Made by a program: the position numbers and the translations under genes. Shown here in pieces: positions 44,184-51,703 of a stretch of 53,845 nucleotides of DNA. Below the pieces are notes generated by a model. That model had not been told where the DNA came from, ran no database searches, and saw only the letters and a list, made by a program, of their open reading frames with translations. How positions within the stretch are numbered: the first letter of the stretch is position 1; each line of letters begins with the position of its first letter. Source of the DNA: Syntrophobacterales bacterium (GTDB taxonomy: Bacteria; Desulfobacterota; Desulfobaccia; Desulfobaccales; 0-14-0-80-60-11); NCBI GenBank assembly GCA_023229795.1, contig JALNYP010000025.1, forward strand, positions 1 through 53,845. Reading direction: 5' to 3'.

Positions 44184-44364
44184 TCACCCTAAATCCCCCT
44201 TTGCCAAAGGGGGACTTTAAAACCCCCCTTGGAAAAAGGGGGGCAGGGGGGATTTTTCCTCCTCGGAGGTGAACCTCACCAGATCATGGACGTTTATCCT
44301 GGTGCACGGTGCGCACCCTGCCTTGAACCTTGAACTGAACCTTGAACTTTGAACTTTGAACTTT
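44184..44364. repeat. CCCCTTTGCCAAAGGGG elements and TTTGAAC array before gnd
   Basis: Two hairpin elements of the AAATCCCCCTTTGCCAAAGGGGG type (44190-44258) are followed by tandem TTGAACCTTGAAC / TTTGAACTTTGAAC units (44321-44364) that end about 13 bases before the gnd ribosome site. Similar arrays occur before zwf and after nuoN. Confidence 0.75.
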
Positions 44365-44384
44365 CCAGAGCAGCGGAGAATGAT

Positions 44385-45800
44385 ATGACCAGCCAGGATT
44401 GTGACATCGGCCTCATCGGCCTGGGGACTATGGGGCGCAATTTCGTCCTCAACATGGCGGACCACGGCTTTACCGTGGCGGCCTATAACCGCACCACAGA
44501 GAAGACCAGGGACTTCATGGCGGGCGAAGTCGGCTCCCGGCCCATCAAAGCCGGCTATGACCTCAATGAGTTCGTCGGCCTGCTCAAAAAGCCCCGGGCC
44601 GTCATCCTGCTGGTGGCGGCCGGCGATCCGGTGGACGCGGTGATCCGGGAACTGCTCCCCCTCTTTGAGCCCGGCGATCTCATCATCGACGCCGGCAACT
44701 CCCATTTCACCGACACCAACCGGCGTTTCAAATTCCTGGCCGTTAAAAAACTCCATTACATGGGTATGGGCATCTCCGGGGGGGAAGAGGGCGCCCGCCG
44801 CGGCCCCAGTCTCATGCCCGGCGGCCACCGGGACATCTATGATCGGGTGGGTCCCATCCTGGAGGCGGCCGCGGCCCACGTCAACGGCGACCCCTGCGTC
44901 GCCTATCTGGGACCGGGCTCCGCCGGCCATTACGTCAAGATGGTCCACAACGGCATCGAATACGGCCTCATGGAGCTCATCGTCGAGACCTACGATCTCT
45001 TCAAACGGGGCCTGGGCCTGACCCCGGCCGAACTGGCCCCGATCTATGACGCGTGGAACCAGGCGGAACTCAACTCCTTCCTCCTGGAAATCACCGCTAA
45101 AATCTTCACCCGGAAGGACGACCGGACCGGCCGGTTCCTGGTGGATATGATCCTCGATAAGGCCAAGCAGAAAGGCACCGGCATGTGGACCTCCTGGGAC
45201 GCCATGGACCTCCAGGTGGGCACCCCCACCATCGACGCCGCCGTGGTCATGCGGGACCTGTCGGGCTACAAAGAGGAGCGCCAGAACGCCGCCAAATTTC
45301 TGGCCGGACCCACCTACACCTTCGAGGGGGACCGGCCGCGCTTCATCGAGCAGGTGAAAAACGCCCTGTACGCCAGCATGATCGCCACCTACTCCCAGGG
45401 CCTGGCTCTGCTCCAGCGCGCCTCCCTGGCCTATACCTATAACCTGGACCTGGAGGCCGTGGCCCGTATCTGGCGGGGCGGCTGCATCATCCGGGCCACC
45501 CTCCTGGAAGATATCCGCACCGCCTACAAAGCCCGGCCCGATCTGCCCAACCTCCTCATGGACCCCCATCTGGCGCAAGCCTTCCTGGCCCGGGAGGCTG
45601 ACCTGCGCCAGGTGGTGCAAGTGGCCGCCGGCCTGGGTCTGCCGGCTCCGGCCTTGATGGCGACCCTGGGTTATTTCGACGCCTATCGTAGCGCCGTGCT
45701 CCCGGCCAACCTGATTCAGGCTCAGCGGGACTTCTTCGGGGCTCACCAATACGAACGCCTCGATACTCCTGGCTCCTTCCATACCGAGTGGGATAAGTAA
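44385..45800 (+). CDS. gnd: 6-phosphogluconate dehydrogenase, decarboxylating
   Basis: This oxidises 6-phosphogluconate to ribulose 5-phosphate and CO2 with NADP. It is the full-length form with 471 residues. The Rossmann motif is IGLIGLGTMGRNFVLNMADHGF, followed by YNRTTEKT, where the Arg fits NADP. MGMGISGGEEGARRGPSLMPGG and GHYVKMVHNGIEYGLMELIVETYDL carry the catalytic Lys/Asn region. KGTGMWTSWDAMDLQVGTPTIDAAV and the C-terminal FFGAHQYERLDTPGSFHTEW complete the family pattern. Start ATG 44385 with GGAG seven bases upstream. Confidence 0.96.
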   Translation: MTSQDCDIGLIGLGTMGRNFVLNMADHGFTVAAYNRTTEKTRDFMAGEVGSRPIKAGYDLNEFVGLLKKPRAVILLVAAGDPVDAVIRELLPLFEPGDLIIDAGNSHFTDTNRRFKFLAVKKLHYMGMGISGGEEGARRGPSLMPGGHRDIYDRVGPILEAAAAHVNGDPCVAYLGPGSAGHYVKMVHNGIEYGLMELIVETYDLFKRGLGLTPAELAPIYDAWNQAELNSFLLEITAKIFTRKDDRTGRFLVDMILDKAKQKGTGMWTSWDAMDLQVGTPTIDAAVVMRDLSGYKEERQNAAKFLAGPTYTFEGDRPRFIEQVKNALYASMIATYSQGLALLQRASLAYTYNLDLEAVARIWRGGCIIRATLLEDIRTAYKARPDLPNLLMDPHLAQAFLAREADLRQVVQVAAGLGLPAPALMATLGYFDAYRSAVLPANLIQAQRDFFGAHQYERLDTPGSFHTEWDK

Positions 45801-45808
45801 TGAAGGGG

Positions 45809-45879
45809 TTCAAGTTCAGGTTCAAGGTTCAGGGTTAAGAGCTTTAGAACTTTGAACTCGGAACCTTGAACTTTGAACT
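45809..45879. repeat. TTCAAGTTCAGGTTCAAGG / CCTTGAACTTTGAACT inverted array, gnd-zwf
   Basis: A TTCAAGG-type array (45809-45834) is mirrored by the opposite-strand AACTTTGAAC-type array (45847-45879), so the whole gnd-zwf gap can fold into one long hairpin ending one base before the zwf ribosome site GGAGG. The repeat arms are unusually well matched for non-coding DNA. Confidence 0.75.
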
Positions 45880-45889
45880 GGAGGTTTTT

Positions 45890-47443
45890 ATGGGAACCGA
45901 TCCCCGGCCGGAGAGCACAGTCTTCGTCATCTTCGGAGGCGCCGGCGACCTCTCCTGGCGCAAACTCATCCCCGCGCTCTACAATCTTTATCTGGACAAC
46001 TGGTTGCCGGAGCGCTTTCTGATCATCGGCACCGGCCACCGCCACACCACCGACGAGGAATTCCGCGAGCATCTCCAGGAAGGCGTGGACAAGTTTTCCC
46101 GGCGGGGCCCGACCAGGGACGAGGAGTGGCAGGCCTTTGCCGCCCATCTGAGTTTCATGGCCGCGGACCTGGATAACCCCGAGGTCTTCGGCGAGTTGGC
46201 CAAAAAGTTGGCGGACCGGGATAAGGTCTGGGATACTAAGGCCAACCGCATCTTTTACCTGAGTCTGCCGCCCGCCATGATTGGCCCGGTGGCCCGGGAA
46301 TTGGGCAAGGCCAGGCTGAACCAGGACCGCAAACGGTCCCGCATCGTCGTGGAGAAGCCCTTCGGCCATGACCTGGACTCCGCCCGGCAATTGAACCGCG
46401 ACCTGGGGGAGATTTTCCAGGAATCCCAGATTTTCCGCATCGATCATTACCTGGGCAAGGAAACGGTCCAGAACATCCTGGCCTTCCGCTTTGCCAACAC
46501 CCTGTTTGAGCCCGTCTGGAACCGCCACTATATCGAGCATGTGCAGATCACCGTGGCCGAAAGCGACGGCGTGGGCAGCCGCGGCCACTACTACGACCAT
46601 GCCGGAGCCTTAAGGGACATGATCCAGAATCACCTGCTGACCATCATGTGCCTCATTGCCATGGAGCCGCCCATCTCCTTCGGCGACAACGAAGTGCGCA
46701 ACAAAAAAGTGGACGTGCTCCGGGCCATCCGCCCCATTTTCCCGGAGCTGGTCCATCGCCACGCGGTGCGCGGCCAGTACGGCTCCGGCCTTATCGGCGG
46801 GCAACCGGTCAAGGGCTACCGCTCCGAAACCAACGTGGCCCCGGATTCGGCCATCGACACCTTCGCCGCGGTCAAGCTCTATGTGGACAACTGGCGCTGG
46901 CAGGGAGTGCCCTTTTATCTGCGCACCGGCAAACGCCTGCCCGCCAAGATTTCCGAGGTCTCCATCCAGTTCAGAGGCGTCCCCCACCAGAGCTTCCCGG
47001 CCGCCTCGGTGATGGATTGGCGGCCCAACCGGCTCATCATCGCCATTCAGCCCGAGGAAGGCATCTTTCTGCGCTTCGAGGCCAAGTATCCGGGTCCCAC
47101 CATGCGCCTGTCCCCCGTGCTCATGCAGTTCTTTTACCGGGAGGCCTTTAAATCGACGCCCGCGGAGGCCTACGAAACCCTCTTGCTGGACGTCATGTGG
47201 GGGGATGCCACCCTGTTCATGCGGGCCGACCAGACCGAGGCCGCCTGGTCCATCCTCATGCCCATCCTCCAGGCCTGGGACACCATCCGGCCCACGGACT
47301 TTCCCAACTATCAGGCCGGCGCCTGGGGTCCCGAGGCCGCCGAGAGTTTGCTCGCCCATGACGGCCATAGCTGGGCCCTGCCCACCGTCTTGCAATGTCA
47401 GGATGACCAGGCCGTCTGCCGGGTCACCATGGTGCAGCCGTGA
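45890..47443 (+). CDS. zwf: Glucose-6-phosphate 1-dehydrogenase
   Basis: This is the first step of the oxidative pentose phosphate pathway: glucose 6-phosphate to 6-phosphogluconolactone with NAD(P). It has 517 residues. FVIFGGAGDLSWRKLIPALYNL is the dinucleotide-binding G-x-x-G-D-L-x-x-R-K motif. VVEKPFGHDLDSARQLN and FRIDHYLGKETVQNILAFRFAN carry the catalytic Lys and His. RTGKRLPAKISEVSIQF is typical of the C-terminal sheet. Start ATG 45890 with GGAGG five bases upstream. It overlaps pgl by GTGA. Confidence 0.96.
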   Translation: MGTDPRPESTVFVIFGGAGDLSWRKLIPALYNLYLDNWLPERFLIIGTGHRHTTDEEFREHLQEGVDKFSRRGPTRDEEWQAFAAHLSFMAADLDNPEVFGELAKKLADRDKVWDTKANRIFYLSLPPAMIGPVARELGKARLNQDRKRSRIVVEKPFGHDLDSARQLNRDLGEIFQESQIFRIDHYLGKETVQNILAFRFANTLFEPVWNRHYIEHVQITVAESDGVGSRGHYYDHAGALRDMIQNHLLTIMCLIAMEPPISFGDNEVRNKKVDVLRAIRPIFPELVHRHAVRGQYGSGLIGGQPVKGYRSETNVAPDSAIDTFAAVKLYVDNWRWQGVPFYLRTGKRLPAKISEVSIQFRGVPHQSFPAASVMDWRPNRLIIAIQPEEGIFLRFEAKYPGPTMRLSPVLMQFFYREAFKSTPAEAYETLLLDVMWGDATLFMRADQTEAAWSILMPILQAWDTIRPTDFPNYQAGAWGPEAAESLLAHDGHSWALPTVLQCQDDQAVCRVTMVQP

Positions 47444-48183
47444 TCGAGGTCTATCCCGACCTGGAGTCCTTGAGCCGGGCCGCCGCGGCCTTCATCGTCG
47501 CCCAGGCCCGGCAGGCCGTGGCCGCCCGGGGCCGGTTCAGCCTGGCCCTGTCCGGGGGCGGCACCCCCCGGCGCACTTATGAACTCCTGGCCTCCCCGCC
47601 CCTGGCCGAACAGGCCCCCTGGGACCGGTTCCATATTTTCTGGGGAGATGAGCGCTGCGTCCCCCTGGATAATCCCTTGAGCAACGCACGCCTGGCGCGG
47701 GCCGCCTGGCTGGACCGCGTGCCCATCCCCCCGGCCCAGATCCACCCCCTCGATTGCTCCCGGGACCCGGCCGCCGCCTCCCGGGCCTACGAAGCCGAAC
47801 TCCGGGAGTTCTTCGGCGATCAGCCGCCCCGCCTGGACCTGGTCCTGTTGGGCCTGGGGGACAACGGCCATACCGCCTCACTCTTCCCGGGGACGCCGGT
47901 CCTGGAGGAAACCATGCGCTGGGCCTCCGAAGTTTACCTGTCCGGCCAAAACCTCTACCGGGTCACCCTGACCGCGCCCTTCCTCAACCAGGCCCGCCGG
48001 GTGGCCTTCCTGGTGGCGGGCGGCGGCAAGGCCGCGGTCGTACGAGAGGTGCTCCACGGCCCCTCTGATCCCCGGCGCCTGCCGGCCCAACTCATCCAAC
48101 CGCAAACCGGCGGTCTCCGCTGGTTCCTCGACCTGGCCGCAGCCGCGGCTTTACCCCAGGCCGACCCGACTTTACAGGCCTGA
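47440..48183 (+). CDS. pgl: 6-phosphogluconolactonase (DevB type)
   Basis: This hydrolyses 6-phosphogluconolactone. It has 247 residues. SLALSGGGTPRRTYELLA, FHIFWGDERCVPLDNPLSNARLA and DLVLLGLGDNGHTASLFPGTP (with the catalytic GDE and active-site His) identify the DevB family. The GTG 47440 start overlaps the zwf stop (GTGA), an efficient zwf-pgl coupling. Confidence 0.95.
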   Translation: MIEVYPDLESLSRAAAAFIVAQARQAVAARGRFSLALSGGGTPRRTYELLASPPLAEQAPWDRFHIFWGDERCVPLDNPLSNARLARAAWLDRVPIPPAQIHPLDCSRDPAAASRAYEAELREFFGDQPPRLDLVLLGLGDNGHTASLFPGTPVLEETMRWASEVYLSGQNLYRVTLTAPFLNQARRVAFLVAGGGKAAVVREVLHGPSDPRRLPAQLIQPQTGGLRWFLDLAAAAALPQADPTLQA

Positions 48184-48524
48184 TCCCGAATTGCCCTCAT
48201 AAAAGTAATTCATCTTTTCGTAGGGGCGGACCTATGTGTCCGCCCGGTTTGGGCGCGCACTCGCAGGTGCGCCCCTACCTACGGGCGAGGCTTTTCTTAC
48301 TTAAAAGTGCAACTGAGCCTGAACCGGCAGAAAATTCAGAAATACCTGGTCAGACATGGTAGCCGCAGGCTTCAGCCTGCGCCACTGGTTGGTGCTGCAA
48401 ACTTGCTTATCCTCAGAAAAATATTTTCCAGGTCATTCCCGCCTTGATTTTTCCCCGCAACAAGGATTAAGTTGACCTGGAAGCCTACCTTACAGGTGGT
48501 AAAATAGGAAGAACGGGAGCACCC
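48184..48524. other. Repeat-rich gap between pgl and rpe
   Basis: No gene. It contains the GGGGCGGACCT..GTCCGCCC plus GGGCGCGCAC..GTGCGCCC hairpins (48220-48278) and the GTAGCCGCAGGC / GCCTGCGCCAC palindrome (48359-48385), also found at 49215-49241. An extended -10-like TGGTAAAAT (48497-48505) may give a weak promoter for rpe. Confidence 0.6.
48220..48278. repeat. GTAGGGGCGGACCTATGTGT-type double hairpin
   Basis: Two adjacent inverted repeats, one with GGGCGGAC..GTCCGCCC and one with GGGCGCGCAC..GGTGCGCCCC, form a composite of two hairpins. The same composite is at 51238-51297 and partially at 18427 and 34704. Confidence 0.8.
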
Positions 48525-49178
48525 ATGGGAAAGATTTCAGCCTCGATTTTATCGTCGGACTTCGGACGGCTGGCGGAGCAGGTCAAGGACGCGGAGCAGG
48601 CCGGCGTCGATTGGATTCACGTGGACGTCATGGACGGCCATTTCGTCCCCAACATCACCATCGGCCCCGCAGTGACCCGGGCCATCCGCCGGGCCACCCA
48701 ACTCCCCCTGGACGTCCACCTGATGATCAGCAATCCCGAGCGTTACGTCGAGGCCTTCGTCGAGGCCGGCGCCGATTGGCTGGGCATCCACGTCGAGGCC
48801 ACGCTCCACCTGGAACGCCTCATCCAGCAGATCAAGGAGGCCGGGGCCAAGGCCACCGTGACCCTGAACCCCGCCACGCCCCTGAACTGCCTGGAATATG
48901 TCCTGAAAGAGGTGGACATGGTCCTCTTGATGACCGTAAATCCCGGCTTTTCCGGCCAGAAATTCATCCCGGGCGTGCTCCCCAAGGTCCGCCGCCTGCG
49001 CCAGATGATCGATGAGCAGGAGTTGGACGTCCTCATCCAGGTGGACGGCGGGGTCCAGCTAGACACCATCGGCGACCTGGCGGCCGCGGGCGCCGACGTC
49101 TTCGTGTCCGGCTCGGGCCTCTTCAACGCCCAGCCCCTGGCCGACAACGTGCGGGGCTTGAAAGCCTTGATGAAATAG
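48525..49178 (+). CDS. rpe: Ribulose-phosphate 3-epimerase
   Basis: This interconverts ribulose 5-phosphate and xylulose 5-phosphate. It has 217 residues. ISASILSSDFGRLAEQV, WIHVDVMDGHFVPNITIGP (catalytic Asp, metal His), PLDVHLMISNPERYVEAFVEAGADWLGIHVEA, LLMTVNPGFSGQKFIP and IQVDGGVQLDTI are all canonical. GGGAG precedes ATG 48525. Confidence 0.97.
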   Translation: MGKISASILSSDFGRLAEQVKDAEQAGVDWIHVDVMDGHFVPNITIGPAVTRAIRRATQLPLDVHLMISNPERYVEAFVEAGADWLGIHVEATLHLERLIQQIKEAGAKATVTLNPATPLNCLEYVLKEVDMVLLMTVNPGFSGQKFIPGVLPKVRRLRQMIDEQELDVLIQVDGGVQLDTIGDLAAAGADVFVSGSGLFNAQPLADNVRGLKALMK

Positions 49179-49214
49179 TTTAGATGAAAAAGGCGGTATA
49201 TACCCACCCTTTAT

Positions 49215-49241
49215 GTAGCCGCAGGCTTTAGCCTGCGCCAC
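49215..49241. repeat. GTAGCCGCAGGC / GCCTGCGCCAC palindrome
   Basis: A perfect-arm hairpin between rpe and the phosphofructokinase, also found at 48359-48385 with one changed loop base. Confidence 0.75.
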
Positions 49242-49271
49242 CCCGTACCGCAATGGAAAAGGAGATTGGTG

Positions 49272-50978
49272 ATGGCGAGCGACCCCCGGCAAACTAAAAT
49301 CGAGGCCCTGCTTGGCAACGAAACCACGTTTCGGGCTCAGCGCCGCTCCTACCAGCCGCACCTGTGTCCGCGCCTGGCCGCCGGCGCCGGCCTCACCCGC
49401 CCCCTCGAGGGCGTGGACCTGGAAGTCCTCCGAGTGGCCCGGGAACAGTTGCCCTTTGTGAGCAAGAATAAGCTGCTGGAAATCCTGCCCAACGGCCCGT
49501 CCCGCCCGGTCAAACCCCTGCGTCTGGGCGTCGTGCTCTCCGGCGGTCCGGCCCCGGGCGGCCACAACGTCATCGCCGGCCTCTTCCATGCCGCCAAGCA
49601 GGCCCATCCCGACAACCAGGTGATCGGCTTTCTGGCCGGCCCCAAAGGCATCATTACCGATAAGCACGTCGAGATTACCGGCGATATGGTGGCCCACTAC
49701 CTCAATTCCGGCGGTTTTCACATGTTGGGCACCGGCCGGGATAAGATCGACACCCCCGACAAGATGAAGAAGTGCCGGGAAACCTGCGGCGCCTTGCAGC
49801 TCTCCGGTCTGGTGGTGGTCGGGGGCGACGATTCCAACACCAATGCCGCGTTTCTGGCGGAAAACCTTAGGGGCTGCGGCACCCAGGTCATCGGCATCCC
49901 CAAGACCATCGACGGCGATCTCCAGGTGCCGGGCCTGCTCCAGATCCCCTTCGGGTTTCATTCGGCCTGCATGGCCTTTGCCACCGAAGTCGGCAATCTC
50001 AACTCCGATTGCAAGTCCGACCTCAAGTACTGGCATTTCACCCGCCTCATGGGCCGCAGCGCCAGCCACATCGCCCTGGAGGTGGCCTTCCAGACCCACC
50101 CCAACGTCATCCTGATCGGCGAAGAGATCGAGGAAAAGGAGCTCACCATCCACAGCGTGGTGCGCCTCATTGCCGACGTCATCGTGGCCCGGGCCCAAGC
50201 CGGCAAAAATTACGGCACCATCCTGATTCCCGAGGGCATCCTCGAGTTCATCCACGAAGTCAACGTCCTGATCATCAAGATCAGTTACATCATCGCGGCC
50301 TACAACCGGACGGCCTCCGAGGAAGAATCCTTCCACAAGCTGCCCTTCGAAGACCAGGTCCAGCTCATTGACAACAGCGATATCTGGCGGGACTACGACA
50401 GCCGGGTCTTCCTGGGTTTCCCCTCCCTGCTGCAGAAAGGTCTGCTCCTCCCCCGGGACAGCCACGGCAACTTCCCGTTTTCCCTGGTGAACACCGAGCG
50501 CATCCTCCTCGAGATGGTGGCCACCTATCTGCGCAAGCAGCGGGCCAAAGGCCTCTACAAGGGGACCTTCAAGACCCAGAATCACTATTACGGCTATGAC
50601 GGCCGGGGCACCTTCCCTACCAAGTTCGACTGCGACTACGGCTATAACCTGGGGTACACGGCTTACAGCCTTCTGGCCAACGGCGCCACCGGCTACATGG
50701 CGGCCCTCCAGGACCTGCACCTGCCGGTCGCCGACTGGCGGCCCCTCGGCATCCCCCTTCCCCCCCTGATGCATCTGGAGGAGCGCCGGGGCCGCCTCGA
50801 ACTGGTCATCGCCAAACAAAAGGTGGACCTGGACGCGCCGGCCTTCAAGCTCCTGGAGCAGGAGCGCCAAAAGTGGGCCGAAGGAGACCACTACCGCTTC
50901 CCCGGCCCCATCCAGTTCGACGGCCCCGCCGCGGCCACCGCCCCCATCACCTTGCAGTTGAACAGCCTGGGGCAGTAG
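49272..50978 (+). CDS. PPi-dependent 6-phosphofructokinase (long type)
   Basis: This interconverts fructose 6-phosphate and fructose 1,6-bisphosphate with pyrophosphate, reversibly. The protein has 568 residues, the long PfpB-like class. LGVVLSGGPAPGGHNVIAGLF is the phosphate-binding loop. VVGGDDSNTNAAFLAE carries the GGDD variant that marks PPi use instead of ATP, and GIPKTIDGDLQVPG has the PPi-specific Lys and catalytic Asp. AYNRTASEEESFHKLPF and YYGYDGRGTFPTKFDCDYGYNLG fit the C-terminal substrate region. Start ATG 49272 follows AAGGAG by seven bases. Confidence 0.95.
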   Translation: MASDPRQTKIEALLGNETTFRAQRRSYQPHLCPRLAAGAGLTRPLEGVDLEVLRVAREQLPFVSKNKLLEILPNGPSRPVKPLRLGVVLSGGPAPGGHNVIAGLFHAAKQAHPDNQVIGFLAGPKGIITDKHVEITGDMVAHYLNSGGFHMLGTGRDKIDTPDKMKKCRETCGALQLSGLVVVGGDDSNTNAAFLAENLRGCGTQVIGIPKTIDGDLQVPGLLQIPFGFHSACMAFATEVGNLNSDCKSDLKYWHFTRLMGRSASHIALEVAFQTHPNVILIGEEIEEKELTIHSVVRLIADVIVARAQAGKNYGTILIPEGILEFIHEVNVLIIKISYIIAAYNRTASEEESFHKLPFEDQVQLIDNSDIWRDYDSRVFLGFPSLLQKGLLLPRDSHGNFPFSLVNTERILLEMVATYLRKQRAKGLYKGTFKTQNHYYGYDGRGTFPTKFDCDYGYNLGYTAYSLLANGATGYMAALQDLHLPVADWRPLGIPLPPLMHLEERRGRLELVIAKQKVDLDAPAFKLLEQERQKWAEGDHYRFPGPIQFDGPAAATAPITLQLNSLGQ

Positions 50979-51703
50979 TAGTACCGATGCTGGAGGCCTA
51001 GGCCAAGCCCTGCAAGCCATTTCAAAACCTTATTATTCTGCATTGTCATTCTGAGCGAAGCGAAGAATCTCGCATTTTTAAATACTTGAGACCCTTCTCT
51101 CTGCTCAGGATGACAGAAAAAACTAATTTTGAAATGGGGTTGTACGGCTGCGCTAAATGCCAGGCACAGATTCAGGCAGGCTGCTCGAGGAAAATGAGGT
51201 CATACCAAGATGCGACCAAACAGATAATTTATCTCTCGTAGGGGCGGACCTATGTGTCCGCCCGGGATTGAGGGCGCGCCCTCAGGTGCGCCCCTACAGA
51301 TCAAGGGTTTCCTTAACTTCTATGGGCGCAACTTGGCATCAGGTGGCTGCGTAAAATCTATTCAGCCCGACTTGATCTTACCACCCTCAAATCGAGACCG
51401 GATTAATCTTGCCTTGATTACTAAAGTTTACGCGCTGACCGGAAGGGAGATGTAGATATGATAACCATAGAAAATTCTTTTTATTCTTATCTAAAGGGCG
51501 TATTTCATAGTAGTTATCGCCTCCCGAGCCTCAGATTAGCATAGGAATACTTTTTATTCTTCGTTATAAGGGGGGGGGATTTCCCATCCTTGACATTCGA
51601 ATCAGATAGCAATATAAATAATTATCTAATAATTAGGTGATAAAGTAGAATCTATTCGATAGATAATGTTAAGTACATGAATAATGAACAACCTTGAAGA
51701 AAT
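50979..51703. other. Long non-coding stretch before the NACHT-like gene
   Basis: There is no supported gene. A long imperfect palindrome of the TGTCATTCTGAGCGAAGC / GCTCAGGATGACA type spans about 51044-51117. The GGGGCGGACCT composite lies at 51238-51297. From about 51450 on the DNA is strongly AT-rich up to 51703, including a run of nine G at about 51571. It reads like a composition boundary between the GC-rich metabolic block and the AT-richer gene that follows. Confidence 0.6.
51044..51117. repeat. CATTCTGAGCGAAGCGAAGA long imperfect palindrome
   Basis: GTCATTCTGAGCGAAGCGAAG reads into its approximate complement CTTCTCTCTGCTCAGGATGAC about 50 bases on. Such elements are frequent and dispersed in several anaerobic bacterial lineages as far as I recall; here there is only this one copy. 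Confidence 0.6.
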
